Shown piece by piece: positions 9,912 through 18,832 of a stretch of DNA of 64,000 nucleotides. Origin of the DNA: Photobacterium swingsii. GTDB lineage: Bacteria > Pseudomonadota > Gammaproteobacteria > Enterobacterales > Vibrionaceae. The notes beneath the pieces are model-generated. The model was given only the letters and a program-made list of their open reading frames with translations, searched no databases and was not told the origin of the DNA. The translations under genes were made by a program, and so were the position numbers. The stretch is from contig NZ_AP024852.1 of NCBI RefSeq assembly GCF_024346715.1, positions 744,001-808,000 on the forward strand, given 5' to 3'. Position 1 is the first letter of the stretch. Each line of letters begins with the position of its first letter.

Positions 9912-10142
9912 ATGGAAACGCAATTGCTTAATTTGATGACTGAACGTTGCCCTATGGCCTTATTATTAGCCAAAAGAGCGGTTAACGCATTGAGTTTGGG
10001 ACAAAAGCTGGAAATTCATGTTTCTGATTCAGGCGCGAGACAAGATATTCCCCGATACTTAATCAATAATGGTTATGCTATTGAAATACAGAGTGACTCG
10101 CCGCAGTCACTGATTCTTTTTGTCACCAAAATGCAAAGATAG
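9912..10142 (+). CDS. TusA/SirA-family sulfurtransferase-like protein
   Basis: This small acidic-basic protein has about 76 residues from ATG 9912; an in-frame ATG at 9885 would add nine. It has the TusA fold pattern: an N-terminal RCPMALLLAKRAV helix with the active-site cysteine, then a strand-helix-strand with DIPRYLINNGY. The usual CPxP motif is CPMA here, so the second proline is missing. TusA relatives carry persulfide sulfur. The partner of this copy is unknown. It lies 8 bp before perM, so the two are probably co-transcribed, and it is divergent from bepA. Confidence 0.75.
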   Translation: METQLLNLMTERCPMALLLAKRAVNALSLGQKLEIHVSDSGARQDIPRYLINNGYAIEIQSDSPQSLILFVTKMQR

Positions 10143-10150
10143 AGACAGTT

Positions 10151-11227
10151 ATGCTCGATATGTTTAATCGCTGGTATAAGCGACGTTTTTCAGACCCAGA
10201 TGCAGCCAGTCTGGTGGTTATCCTTGTGGGTGGCTTTTTAACGATTTATTTCTTAGGAAATTTGATTGCACCACTATTGGTGGCGATTGTATTAGCCTAT
10301 TTACTGGAGTGGCCCGTTGCGCGTTTGCATAAGATAGGTTTGCCTCGCTCCTTGTCTGTGACGGTTGTCTTATTGATCTTTGTCGGACTCATGGTGATGG
10401 CGGTATTTGGCCTTGTGCCTACTATCTGGCATCAGATTGGTAACTTGATGTCTGATGTGCCGACCATGTTTAATGATTTGCAGAGTTACGTGTCGTCATT
10501 GCCGTCACGATACCCTGACTTTGTGCAGCCACACCAAGTTGATACTTTCATGAGTACCCTACGAGAAAAAGTCTTGGGTATGGGTGAAAGTGTTGTGAAA
10601 GGTTCGCTTGCTTCGTTGGTAAGTCTAGCTGCGCTCGGTGTTTACCTTATTTTGGTACCCTTGCTGGTCTTTTTCTTACTTAAAGATAAGCAAGAAATGC
10701 TGTCTATCTTAGGCTCCGTCTTGCCAAAGAATCGCCGTCTTGCGAGTAAAGTCGGTGCGGAAATGAATCAGCAAATCTCGAATTACATTCGCGGTAAAGT
10801 GACAGAGATCCTTATCGTCGGCTCGGTCAGCTATCTCACATTCGTGATTTTAGACTTACGCTATGGCCTATTACTGGCCGTCTTAGTCGGATTCTCGGTG
10901 TTGATCCCTTATATCGGTGCGGCAGCGGTGACGATTCCTGTGGCCATGGTTGGTTTGTTCCAATGGGGTATCTCGCCGGACTTTTGGTGGCTATTAGTCG
11001 CTTATGGCATCATCCAAGCGTTGGATGGTAATGTGCTTGTGCCTATCTTATTCTCGGAGGCTGTTAACCTTCATCCAGTGGCGATTATTATCGCGGTGTT
11101 GGTCTTTGGTGGGCTTTGGGGATTCTGGGGCGTGTTCTTTGCGATTCCATTAGCAACCCTAGTTAAAGCGGTGTGGAGTGCTTTTTCAGCCACAGAAGCG
11201 GATGAGTTGATAGAACAATCCGAGTAA
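10151..11227 (+). CDS. perM: AI-2E family permease PerM
   Basis: The 358-residue inner-membrane protein has about eight transmembrane helices and the signature of the AI-2E/PerM family. Examples are FLKDKQEML in the middle, ISNYIRGKVTEI, LIPYIGAAAVTIP and the C-terminal FGGLWGFWGVFFAIPLATLV. The family includes the proposed AI-2 exporter TqsA and several ion antiporters, and the substrate of PerM itself is not known. It keeps the E. coli neighbourhood next to bepA. It follows the TusA-like gene by 8 bp and ends at a strong terminator. Confidence 0.9.
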   Translation: MLDMFNRWYKRRFSDPDAASLVVILVGGFLTIYFLGNLIAPLLVAIVLAYLLEWPVARLHKIGLPRSLSVTVVLLIFVGLMVMAVFGLVPTIWHQIGNLMSDVPTMFNDLQSYVSSLPSRYPDFVQPHQVDTFMSTLREKVLGMGESVVKGSLASLVSLAALGVYLILVPLLVFFLLKDKQEMLSILGSVLPKNRRLASKVGAEMNQQISNYIRGKVTEILIVGSVSYLTFVILDLRYGLLLAVLVGFSVLIPYIGAAAVTIPVAMVGLFQWGISPDFWWLLVAYGIIQALDGNVLVPILFSEAVNLHPVAIIIAVLVFGGLWGFWGVFFAIPLATLVKAVWSAFSATEADELIEQSE

Positions 11228-11245
11228 TAACATTTTGCTAATAGA

Positions 11246-11279
11246 GAAAAATGGCGCATTGAGATGCGCCATTTTTTTA
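11246..11279 (+). terminator. Terminator after perM
   Basis: The stem AATGGCGCAT/ATGCGCCATT with a short TGAG loop is followed by seven T. The A-run on the left may also make it work for leftward transcripts. Confidence 0.85.
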
Positions 11280-11386
11280 TATTTTTTCTGCGTTTTCGCC
11301 AGTTATGCTTATCTAAGCATTATCCTCAGTGGCGATGACGCCCCTGCCGTCAGTAAGAGCTGAATATTAACCGAGCCAGAGAAGTA

Positions 11387-11800
11387 TTAACGATAGCAGT
11401 TGAGGGTAACCTCTAGCACCTTACGACATGTATCCACTTCTTTTTGCGTTAAACCTTGCGGTACTTCAGCGAGCAGTGAGTGGATGTTATTTCCCGCTGA
11501 ATCGCACATCATTACGCCCTTTTTCGTCAGGTGAACACACTTAGAGTTGCCCTTCAGGGGGTGAGGGCGAGTCGCCACTAAACCATGGCGTTGTGCGGTC
11601 TTAATGATACTCGTGACTGAGCTTTTAGAGCGCATAAGACGCTCGGCAATATCGATTGGGCGTAAACCGTCTTCTTCTTTCAGCAGCATCAGCGTTTGTT
11701 CGGCATTGAGTTCTGGCGAAACTAAACCTACGGTGTTTTGCGCTTTATTTTGTACGGCGCGAGAGGTGTTCCAGATCAATCCAAGTAGCGTATCATTCAT
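11387..11800 (-). CDS. MarR-family winged-helix transcriptional regulator
   Basis: The 137-residue protein has a winged helix-turn-helix in its middle: the recognition region reads RPIDIAERLMRSKSSVTSII, followed by the wing with ATRPHPLKGNSKCVHLTKKG. It is a typical small dimeric MarR-type regulator with flanking dimerisation helices. The ATG at 11800 has AAGGA about 9 nt upstream. An ATG three codons earlier overlaps that site. The effector and target genes are not evident. It lies alone between perM and bcp. Confidence 0.8.
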   Translation of the reverse strand: MNDTLLGLIWNTSRAVQNKAQNTVGLVSPELNAEQTLMLLKEEDGLRPIDIAERLMRSKSSVTSIIKTAQRHGLVATRPHPLKGNSKCVHLTKKGVMMCDSAGNNIHSLLAEVPQGLTQKEVDTCRKVLEVTLNCYR

Positions 11801-11981
11801 TAATATCATCCTTAATATTACTTGTTGGTTTTACTTCAAACTGGCTGGTTTTATATCTGAGGTAGAGGTTGTAGAGCAAGGTTTGATTGATGATTTTTAT
11901 GAATAAAGTGATGAAAGTCGAATTATATCGATTTTTATGATTTGCCGTTAATGGCTGAGCGTAGGGTGGGTGCGAACATAT

Positions 11982-12013
11982 AAAAATGCCTGCGGTGAGC
12001 AACGCAGGCATTG
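11982..12013 (-). terminator. Terminator after bcp
   Basis: On the minus strand the stem AATGCCTGCG/CGCAGGCATT with an 8-nt loop is followed by TTTATA. It lies 25 bp downstream of bcp. Confidence 0.75.
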
Positions 12014-12038
12014 AGTCTTTCTAGACCACTATAATGTA

Positions 12039-12515
12039 TTAAGCGTTCGCTTGTTCATTTAGGTAGCTTAGTACGACTTCATGGTGATCTTTGGTTTTGA
12101 ACTTATTGAAAACGTGTTCAATCACACCTTCTTCATTGATTAAGAAACTTTGACGGTGAAGACCATCGTATACTTTACCCATGAATTTTTTTTCACCCCA
12201 AACACCGAATTGATCGGCAACGGCATGGTCTTCATCGGATAATAAAGTGAAGTTTAAATTATCACGTTCGATAAATTTAGGCAGACGTTTTACAGGATCA
12301 ATACTGATACCTAATACCACAACATTGTGCGCATCTAACTCTGCTTTGCTATCTCGTAAGCCACAAGCTTGAACGGTACAACCTGGTGTCATCGCTTTAG
12401 GGTAAAAATAAGCCAAGACTTTTTTGCCTTTAAAGTCAGCTAAGTTTACCGCTTCGCCATCTTGATTAAGTAAAGTGAAAGCAGGGGCTAAAGTACCTGC
12501 GGTCAACGTATTCAT
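12039..12515 (-). CDS. bcp: Thioredoxin-dependent thiol peroxidase (bacterioferritin comigratory protein)
   Basis: Bcp is a cytoplasmic atypical 2-Cys peroxiredoxin that reduces hydroperoxides using thioredoxin. The 158-residue protein has the peroxidatic C46 in KAMTPGCTVQACGLRD and the resolving C51 five residues later, the pattern of the E. coli Bcp subgroup. The start follows a GGAAACACC leader. It lies 9 bp after gcvR on the same strand, so gcvR-bcp form the same small operon as in E. coli. Confidence 0.96.
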   Translation of the reverse strand: MNTLTAGTLAPAFTLLNQDGEAVNLADFKGKKVLAYFYPKAMTPGCTVQACGLRDSKAELDAHNVVVLGISIDPVKRLPKFIERDNLNFTLLSDEDHAVADQFGVWGEKKFMGKVYDGLHRQSFLINEEGVIEHVFNKFKTKDHHEVVLSYLNEQANA

Positions 12516-12524
12516 GGTGTTTCC

Positions 12525-13064
12525 TTATTGATTATGGCCAACAAAATTGACTGTGCCTGTCACCAGTAAATCGGTGCAAAGGGCTTCGAATTCTTCTTGT
12601 AATGTCATGAGATTGCAACCCTCGGGAATATTAGTACTGATTTGAATAAATAAACGATCAGTATTATCAGTATCGCTGGCTTCATGAGTATGGGCACTTA
12701 ATGAGGCGATATCGACTTTTCGAGCGGCAAGAAAATGGGTGAATTGGCCGATGAGCCCCGGCATATCATCTGCTTCGATATGAAAATCTGCAGTGTATGA
12801 GAACAAGCGCGCTTTATGCTTAGAGGTTCGCTTCATGACGGTGAGTAACTCATGCTCTTGAGCTTTGAGCGGCAGCGTTACTTCCACGCGTGAGATGGCA
12901 TTGCCATTGCCAGACAATAACATGATGAGCGTAAATTCATGGCCAAACAGAGCAATACGGCTATCTATGATGTTACAGCCACATTGAGTCACCAAGTGAG
13001 TAACTTCATCTGAGATGCCAGGGCGATCCGTACCAACTGCAGTAATAACTAGGTAATGTTCCAT
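12525..13064 (-). CDS. gcvR: Glycine cleavage system transcriptional repressor
   Basis: GcvR has two ACT domains and no DNA-binding domain. In E. coli it binds glycine-responsive GcvA and blocks activation of gcvTHP. The 179-residue protein shows ACT-type starts in LVITAVGTDRPGISDEV and DFHIEADDMPGLIGQFTHFL. It is transcribed away from dapA and reads into bcp, the E. coli arrangement. gcvA and gcvTHP are not in the window. Confidence 0.93.
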   Translation of the reverse strand: MEHYLVITAVGTDRPGISDEVTHLVTQCGCNIIDSRIALFGHEFTLIMLLSGNGNAISRVEVTLPLKAQEHELLTVMKRTSKHKARLFSYTADFHIEADDMPGLIGQFTHFLAARKVDIASLSAHTHEASDTDNTDRLFIQISTNIPEGCNLMTLQEEFEALCTDLLVTGTVNFVGHNQ

Positions 13065-13246
13065 ATTCTCTACGTCGTATTGTTAGCTTTTAAGCATGGT
13101 AGCACAGGTATTAAGCAGGGATAACTGACATCGCTAGCAACTTCTTATCAAGTTATTGTCAAGATAGTACTTTTACCTACGCTCGTGCTTGAGTTTATAT
13201 TCACTCAATCGTACCATGAAGTTATATATATACAGGGGAGATGGAC

Positions 13247-14128
13247 ATGTTTTCAGGAAGCATGGTTGCGCTAGTCACGCCAATGGATGAAGCGGGCGAA
13301 GTGGATTACACTAGCCTAGCAAATTTGGTGGAATATCATATTGCAGCAGGCACAGATGCAATTGTATCTGTTGGTACTACGGGTGAATCAGCCACATTAA
13401 CGGTTGATGAGCACGTAAAAGTTGTTGTTAAGACTATCGAGCTTGCCAACGGTCGCATTCCTGTTATTGCAGGAACTGGCGCCAATGCAACGCACGAAGC
13501 CATTACATTCAGTAAACTCTTCATTGGTACTGGTGTTGCGGGTTGTTTAAGTGTCACCCCTTATTACAATAAACCAACGCAAGAAGGTTTATATCTGCAT
13601 TACAAAGCGATAGCTGAAGCCACTGATTTACCACAAATCCTTTATAATGTACCTGGTCGTACTGCTGTTGACCTATTACCAGAGACGGTTGCGCGTTTAG
13701 CGAAAATCGACAATATCGTGGGTATTAAGGATGCAACGGCTGATTTAGATCGCGTGCAGCAAATTAGGGAACTTTGTGGCGAAGACTTTATCCAACTAAG
13801 CGGTGATGATGCCACTGGGTTAGAGTTTGTTGAACGCGGTGGTCATGGTGTGATTTCTGTTACGGCAAACGTTGCAGCGGCTGATATGGCAAAAATGTTC
13901 AAATTGGCGCGCGAAGGTCAGTTTGAGGCTGCACGTGAAATCAATGCACGTTTAATGAGCTTACATAAAAACTTATTTGTAGAATCTAACCCAATCCCAG
14001 TGAAATGGGCAGCGCATAAACTAGGTTTGATTGAGCTGGGTGAGTTACGTCTGCCATTAACCGTATTAAGTGAGTCAGCACAACCCAAAGTGGTTGAAGC
14101 ATTGCAAGAGAGCGGTGTGCTGCAATAG
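13247..14128 (+). CDS. dapA: 4-hydroxy-tetrahydrodipicolinate synthase
   Basis: DapA condenses pyruvate with aspartate semialdehyde, the first committed step to diaminopimelate and lysine. The 293-residue protein has GTTGESATL (the threonine pair of the proton relay), [13 protein letters not shown] with the active-site tyrosine, and the Schiff-base lysine in [14 protein letters not shown] 13247 was chosen because AGGGGAG lies 6 nt upstream, and MFSGSMVAL matches the known N-terminus. The ATG at 13241 sits on the ribosome site. It is followed by bamC after 30 bp, as in E. coli. Confidence 0.97.
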   Translation: MFSGSMVALVTPMDEAGEVDYTSLANLVEYHIAAGTDAIVSVGTTGESATLTVDEHVKVVVKTIELANGRIPVIAGTGANATHEAITFSKLFIGTGVAGCLSVTPYYNKPTQEGLYLHYKAIAEATDLPQILYNVPGRTAVDLLPETVARLAKIDNIVGIKDATADLDRVQQIRELCGEDFIQLSGDDATGLEFVERGGHGVISVTANVAAADMAKMFKLAREGQFEAAREINARLMSLHKNLFVESNPIPVKWAAHKLGLIELGELRLPLTVLSESAQPKVVEALQESGVLQ

Positions 14129-14158
14129 TTTGCAACGCGTAGGAGCGCAGGAGCATTA

Positions 14159-15190
14159 ATGAATTCTAAACACAGGTTCGTACTAACGACATTAATGGTT
14201 GCCAGCTTGGCAGCATGTTCGGGTAGTGAAGAACGCCGTCGTCAGGCAAATCAGGATTTTACTTATCTTGAAACTAAGCCATTAAGCAACTGGGTGTTGC
14301 CTGAAGGTACAGAGCCTTATGCTACTAATGAGTATGCAATCCCTAATCAAGCGTTTGCCGGTGAAATTGGTGCGGGCGTTGATATTCGCTCACCGCAGCA
14401 AGTGCTCGCATTGATCCCTGGTGCTCGCGTTGTTAAAAATGCTGACGGTGTTACCTTGGTATTAGCAAATAGCGAAGAGTTAGCGGGTGTTTGGTCATTA
14501 ACGAAAACCATGCTTACGGAGCAAGGCATCGCATTGCGAGAGCAAACGGCAAGTCGCTTAGAAACTGAGTGGGTTTCTTGGACCAATGAAGATGACGAAA
14601 CGCAAGTAAGTAGCCGTTACACGATCGAAAAGTCTGAAAAGCCAGGTGACAACAGTTATCAAATTACGTTAATTGATTGGCGTGAAGGCGAAAAAGACGA
14701 GCCTGTATCGGTGATTAATAAAGAGCGTTATAGCATCTTGATGACTAACTTGGTGACGTCACGCTACGATGCAAAAGTGCGTGAAGAAGCCCGTTTACGT
14801 GCGCAAGAGTTGGTGAAACAAATCCCAATTACAATGGGACAAGATCGTAGCGGTCTGCCTGTTATTATTGCACGTGCACCGTATAACGTGTTCTGGGAAC
14901 GCTTGCCATCATTACTTGATGAGTTAGGCTTCACCGTCGAAGGTCGTAACCGTTCACAAGGTATCGTTGAAGTGAAATTCCGTTCACCTGATGATCAGTT
15001 CTGGACCGATCTTGGTGTTAAACCAATAGAACTTGATGATTCGACTTACAAGCTTCAATTGGGTGACTTGGGTAACCGAACTTCGCTCAGCGTCACAGAC
15101 TCAGATGGTAAGCCGATTACAGAGCGTGCATTAGAAAGTATCGCCCCTGTTTTTGGTAAGGCGATTGAATCAAGTAACCGCAAAAGCTAA
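14159..15190 (+). CDS. bamC: Outer membrane assembly lipoprotein BamC
   Basis: BamC (NlpB) is a lipoprotein of the BAM complex that inserts beta-barrel proteins into the outer membrane. The 343-residue precursor has a signal peptide with lipobox LAAC (C20), then the unstructured DFTYLETKPL region that contacts BamD, followed by two helix-grip domains. A GCAGGAG ribosome site precedes the start by 6 nt. It is co-transcribed with dapA. In E. coli purC follows. Here a terminator and the lip cluster follow instead. Confidence 0.95.
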   Translation: MNSKHRFVLTTLMVASLAACSGSEERRRQANQDFTYLETKPLSNWVLPEGTEPYATNEYAIPNQAFAGEIGAGVDIRSPQQVLALIPGARVVKNADGVTLVLANSEELAGVWSLTKTMLTEQGIALREQTASRLETEWVSWTNEDDETQVSSRYTIEKSEKPGDNSYQITLIDWREGEKDEPVSVINKERYSILMTNLVTSRYDAKVREEARLRAQELVKQIPITMGQDRSGLPVIIARAPYNVFWERLPSLLDELGFTVEGRNRSQGIVEVKFRSPDDQFWTDLGVKPIELDDSTYKLQLGDLGNRTSLSVTDSDGKPITERALESIAPVFGKAIESSNRKS

Positions 15191-15212
15191 CGGTTAGTTG
15201 AAAATCTGATAC

Positions 15213-15253
15213 AAAAAAACCGCTTTCGGCGTAAGCCTGAAGCGGTTTTTTAT
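15213..15253. terminator. Terminator between bamC and lipA
   Basis: A stem built on AAAACCGCTTTCGGC and GCCTGAAGCGGTTTT (with small mismatches) is flanked by A- and T-runs, suited to both convergent genes. Confidence 0.8.
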
Positions 15254-15274
15254 TGTCGCGATAATTCGTTTGAA

Positions 15275-16246
15275 TTATTTCACTTCAATACCTTGCGCTT
15301 GCATATCGGCATGGTAAGAAGAACGAACAAATGGACCACATGCTGCATGGGTGAAACCAAGTTCTAATGCAATCTCTTTAAGTTCGTCGAACTCTGACGG
15401 TGGCACGTAGCGCTCAACGGGTAGGTGGTGACGGCTTGGTGCTAGGTATTGACCTAGTGTCAGCATAGTCACGCCGTGAGCACGAAGATCTTTCAGTACT
15501 TGAATAATCTCTTCTTTGGTTTCGCCTAAGCCCATCATTACACCAGACTTTGTTGGTACTTCTGGGTGCATTTCTTTGAATTTCTTCAATAGATCCAGTG
15601 ACCACTGGTAGTTTGCACCAGGACGCGCTTTACGGTACAAGCGTGGCGCTGTTTCCAAGTTATGGTTGAAAACGTTAGGTGGGTTATCACGTAGGATCTC
15701 AAGTGCGCGATCCATGCGACCACGGAAATCTGGCACGAGAGTTTCAATGTGGATTGATGGGTTTTTCGCACGGATCTCACGCGTACAATCAGCGAAGTGT
15801 TGAGCACCGCCATCACGTAGATCATCGCGGTCAACTGATGTCACCACTACATACTTCAGTTTCATGTCAGCAATGGTTTGAGCAAGGTGCGCTGGTTCTT
15901 CTGCATTCGGCGGTAATGGACGACCATGGGCAACATCACAGAATGGGCAACGACGAGTACAGATAGCACCTAAGATCATGAAGGTTGCTGTACCGTGGTT
16001 GAAACATTCAGCCAAGTTTGGACAAGACGCTTCTTCACATACCGAGTGAAGTTTGTTCTTACGCATTGCTGATTTAATTTCTTGGATACGCTTGCTGTCT
16101 GACGGAAGTTTGATTTTCATCCACTCAGGTTTACGCAGCACTTCCTGTGGCGTTTCTTCTTCTGCCACATTACGTACAGGAATTAGGGCCATCTTATCGG
16201 CATCGCGGTATTTGACGCCTTGTTCGATTTTTATAGGTTTGCTCAT
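15275..16246 (-). CDS. lipA: Lipoyl synthase
   Basis: LipA is a radical SAM enzyme that inserts two sulfurs into octanoyl groups on E2 and H proteins. Counted from ATG 16246 it has 323 residues, close to E. coli's 321. The auxiliary cluster ligands are C70, C75 and C81 ([14 protein letters not shown]). The radical SAM ligands are C96, C100 and C103 (CTRRCPFC). The frame continues 8 codons upstream into lipB, but [10 protein letters not shown] is the homologous N-terminus. It lies 2 bp after lipB, so lipB-lipA form an operon. Confidence 0.97.
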   Translation of the reverse strand: MSKPIKIEQGVKYRDADKMALIPVRNVAEEETPQEVLRKPEWMKIKLPSDSKRIQEIKSAMRKNKLHSVCEEASCPNLAECFNHGTATFMILGAICTRRCPFCDVAHGRPLPPNAEEPAHLAQTIADMKLKYVVVTSVDRDDLRDGGAQHFADCTREIRAKNPSIHIETLVPDFRGRMDRALEILRDNPPNVFNHNLETAPRLYRKARPGANYQWSLDLLKKFKEMHPEVPTKSGVMMGLGETKEEIIQVLKDLRAHGVTMLTLGQYLAPSRHHLPVERYVPPSEFDELKEIALELGFTHAACGPFVRSSYHADMQAQGIEVK

Positions 16247-16248
16247 AA

Positions 16249-16893
16249 TTAATTGCTTTCCGTTATCCACTCAACGCTCTGGTAATCGAGCAGTTTTACA
16301 AGCTCTTCGACAAGTACCGGCTGAACTTCCGTCAGTTCTGATGGGCCATTCAGTGACGCAAGCTGCGTCATTTCCATTCCTGCATATCCACAAGGGTTGA
16401 TACGTAGGAAAGGCGCCAAATCCATATTTATATTGAGTGCCAGGCCATGAAAAGAGCAACCGCGACGGATACGTAAACCGAGTGAGCATACTTTTTGATT
16501 ATTGACGTACACTCCCGGCGCATCAGGGCGGGCGTTAGACGTTACCCCAAAATGGGATAGCGTTTGAATGACTGTATTTTCAATGTGTGTGACTAAATCA
16601 CGTACACCTAGCTTATTACGACGTAAATCGAGCAGGATATACGCAACCAATTGGCCAGGACCATGATAGGTCACTTGGCCACCACGATCACTTTGGACCA
16701 CAGGGATATCGCCAGTATTTAGCAGGTGTTCTGCTTTCCCAGCTTGACCTTGAGTAAATACAGGATTGTGTTCGACCAACCAAATTTCATCGGTTGTTTC
16801 CGGTGTACGCTCGTCGGTAAACGCATGCATGGCTTGCCATGTTGGTTCGTAGTCACGGCGTCCTAGGTGTCGAATAATGAGATGTTTTTGCAC
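16249..16893 (-). CDS. lipB: Octanoyl-[acyl carrier protein]-protein N-octanoyltransferase
   Basis: LipB moves octanoate from ACP to the lipoyl domains, giving LipA its substrate. The protein has [31 protein letters not shown] and [21 protein letters not shown] with the catalytic lysine region, plus the catalytic cysteine in [10 protein letters not shown] placed the start at GTG 16893 ([11 protein letters not shown], 214 residues), which has GGTG 5 nt upstream. A TTG four codons earlier is possible. A palindrome-containing promoter region lies just upstream. Confidence 0.95.
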   Translation of the reverse strand: MQKHLIIRHLGRRDYEPTWQAMHAFTDERTPETTDEIWLVEHNPVFTQGQAGKAEHLLNTGDIPVVQSDRGGQVTYHGPGQLVAYILLDLRRNKLGVRDLVTHIENTVIQTLSHFGVTSNARPDAPGVYVNNQKVCSLGLRIRRGCSFHGLALNINMDLAPFLRINPCGYAGMEMTQLASLNGPSELTEVQPVLVEELVKLLDYQSVEWITESN

Positions 16894-16940
16894 TGTATCA
16901 CCCAATTCATATCGGCTAGGCCGAGCTATTCTTGGTTGGC

Positions 16941-16976
16941 ATTATAAAGCTTGGCGGCTGAAATTTCAGCCGCCAA
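16941..16976 (-). promoter_or_regulatory. Candidate lipB promoter with a 26-bp perfect palindrome
   Basis: On the minus strand TATAAT (16941-16946) lies 17 bp after CTGAAA (16964-16969). The -35 and most of the spacer fall inside a perfect palindrome at 16951-16976, whose half-site is TTGGCGGCTGAAA. The palindrome could be an operator or, as RNA, part of a terminator for ybeD, although no T-run follows. Confidence 0.55.
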
Positions 16977-17002
16977 TTTGTAGGGGTATTAGATGCCGCT
17001 AG

Positions 17003-17278
17003 TTACAGAACAACGCGAACGATGTCGATCTCGCCTAATTCTTTATAAAGAATTTCAACTTGCTCGATAGAGGTTGCTGTAATTGTGACAGAAACAGCGC
17101 TGTAAGTGCCTTTACCGCTTGGTTTAACGGTTGGGGTGTAGTCGCCTGGCGCGTGACGTTGAATCACTTCAACTACAAGATCCGGTAGTTCAGGTTTATT
17201 GAAACCCATTACCTTGTATGAAAACTTACAAGGGAACTCAAGCAGATCTTTTAGTTTAGGCTGTTCTTGTTGTTGCAT
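17003..17278 (-). CDS. ybeD: YbeD family (DUF493) small protein
   Basis: The 91-residue cytoplasmic protein has an ACT-like fold. It shows the family start [18 protein letters not shown] and the later [16 protein letters not shown]. coli YbeD has 87 residues and sits between dacA and lipB, as here. Its function is not established, though its genomic link to lipoate genes and its regulatory fold suggest a control role. It is separated from lipB by about 110 bp that hold a likely lipB promoter. Confidence 0.92.
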   Translation of the reverse strand: MQQQEQPKLKDLLEFPCKFSYKVMGFNKPELPDLVVEVIQRHAPGDYTPTVKPSGKGTYSAVSVTITATSIEQVEILYKELGEIDIVRVVL

Positions 17279-17380
17279 TCTGTACTCCAGGATTCCGCAA
17301 GGGATAACTCAATTTCAGGCGAGCTATTATACCTATCTTGCTACCGACTGCCAGTTTAGCGAGATTTAGCTGCAGATAGC

Positions 17381-17409
17381 AAAAGAGGTAGCCTCAGCTA
17401 CCTCTTTTT
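17381..17409 (-). terminator. Terminator after dacA
   Basis: The stem AAAAGAGGTAGC/GCTACCTCTTTT with loop CTCA lies 26 bp past the dacA stop and has a T-run on the minus strand. Confidence 0.85.
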
Positions 17410-17434
17410 AATTGCTTGTTTTCGAGAAGAAAAC

Positions 17435-18610
17435 TTAGCTTAACCAGCCTTTGAAGAGCAACATGATGTAGTCAACAAGACGGCTAAAGATACTGCCTTC
17501 GTTTACATCATTCAGTGCAATTAGCGGGTATTCAGCAATATCTTCATCACCAACACGGTAGTAAAGCGTACCAACTTTTGTTCCTTTTTGAATTGGCGCT
17601 TTGAGTTCTTTCTCTAGCACAAAGCTGGCTTTCAAGTCTTTAGTTTGGCCGCGAGGAAGCGTTACAAAGGTATCTTGATCAACACCTAAAGATACTTCAT
17701 TACGATCACCCATCCAGACTTTTTCTGAGACGAAAGTTTCATTCGCTTTGTGTGGTGATACAGTTTCAAAGAAGCGGAAGCCGTAGTTCAGTAATTTCTT
17801 ACTTTCAGCTTTACGTGCATTGGCGCTCTTCGTGCCCATCACAACAGCAATCAGGCGCATTTTGCCTTCTGTCGCGGTGCTAACTAGGCTGTAACCCGCA
17901 TTGTTAGTGTGGCCTGTTTTCATGCCATCTACATTGAGGCTTTTATCCCACAATAAACCGTTACGGTTGTACTGAGTGATACCATTGTAAGTGAATGATT
18001 TTTCTTTGTAGATAGCGAACTCATCGGGTACGTCGCGAATTAACGCTTGGCCGAGTAGCGCCATGTCATACGGTGTGGTGTATAAGTTGTTGTTATCTAG
18101 GCCATGAACATTGGCAAAATGGGTTTTATCCATGCCAATATTTTCTGCCCATCCGTTCATGAGATCAACGAACGAATCTTCAGAGCCGGCAACGTGCTCA
18201 GCCATAGCAACACAGGCATCGTTACCGGATTGAATAATAATGCCACGGTTAAGATCTGAGACTTTTACTTCGCTACCAACTTCAATGAACATCTTCGATG
18301 AGCCAGGGAAGTTTTTCGCCCATGCATTTTTGCTGACAACAACGGTGTCATCCATCGAGATGTTGCCACGCTTAATTTCTTGACCAATAACATAACTGGT
18401 CATCATTTTCGTTAAGCTAGCAGGTGGGATTTGTACAAATTCTTTGTTGCCCGCAAGGACTTTGCCTGAATGGTAATCCATTAGAACATAGCCTTTCGCA
18501 GCAATTTGTGGGGCTTCAGGAACAACGGCTGGAGCCGCTACGGCAGATACCGACGCCAGCATCAAAGCTGATGCAGCGACCGATCGAAAAGTTGCAGCAG
18601 ATTTCTTCAT
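17435..18610 (-). CDS. dacA: D-alanyl-D-alanine carboxypeptidase (PBP5/6 type)
   Basis: This low-molecular-weight penicillin-binding protein trims the terminal D-Ala from peptidoglycan stem peptides. The 391-residue product from ATG 18610 has a signal peptide, the SLTK motif (S65, K68), SGND and KTGHTNNAG as the third motif. It ends with a C-terminal amphipathic anchor (SRLVDYIMLLFKGWL) that binds the inner membrane. Ten upstream codons (MTSPNKVTSI) are open but not typical. It stands between rlpA and ybeD, the conserved cell-wall neighbourhood, and has its own terminator. Confidence 0.96.
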   Translation of the reverse strand: MKKSAATFRSVAASALMLASVSAVAAPAVVPEAPQIAAKGYVLMDYHSGKVLAGNKEFVQIPPASLTKMMTSYVIGQEIKRGNISMDDTVVVSKNAWAKNFPGSSKMFIEVGSEVKVSDLNRGIIIQSGNDACVAMAEHVAGSEDSFVDLMNGWAENIGMDKTHFANVHGLDNNNLYTTPYDMALLGQALIRDVPDEFAIYKEKSFTYNGITQYNRNGLLWDKSLNVDGMKTGHTNNAGYSLVSTATEGKMRLIAVVMGTKSANARKAESKKLLNYGFRFFETVSPHKANETFVSEKVWMGDRNEVSLGVDQDTFVTLPRGQTKDLKASFVLEKELKAPIQKGTKVGTLYYRVGDEDIAEYPLIALNDVNEGSIFSRLVDYIMLLFKGWLS

Positions 18611-18832
18611 GATTGATGTAACTTTATTGGGCGATGTCAAAAACTGGACACACTATATCAGATTGAGAGTAATCAACCACCTTTGACATCGCTCCTTATG
18701 GTGGGATTAGCGAAAAACTGACAGAGACAAACTTACGGACTAGATATTCGGCCGTATTATTGACCAGCTGGATGCAAGATGACCGAAAAAGGTAGGACTA
18801 TTATCCAGCTAGTTTTATTTGAGTGTAAAACG

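Noticed and set aside
9753..9923. N-terminal extension of bepA by 57 codons
   Set aside because: It would bury the signal peptide, lacks homology and overlaps the region upstream of the TusA-like gene. ATG 9752 gives the family length.
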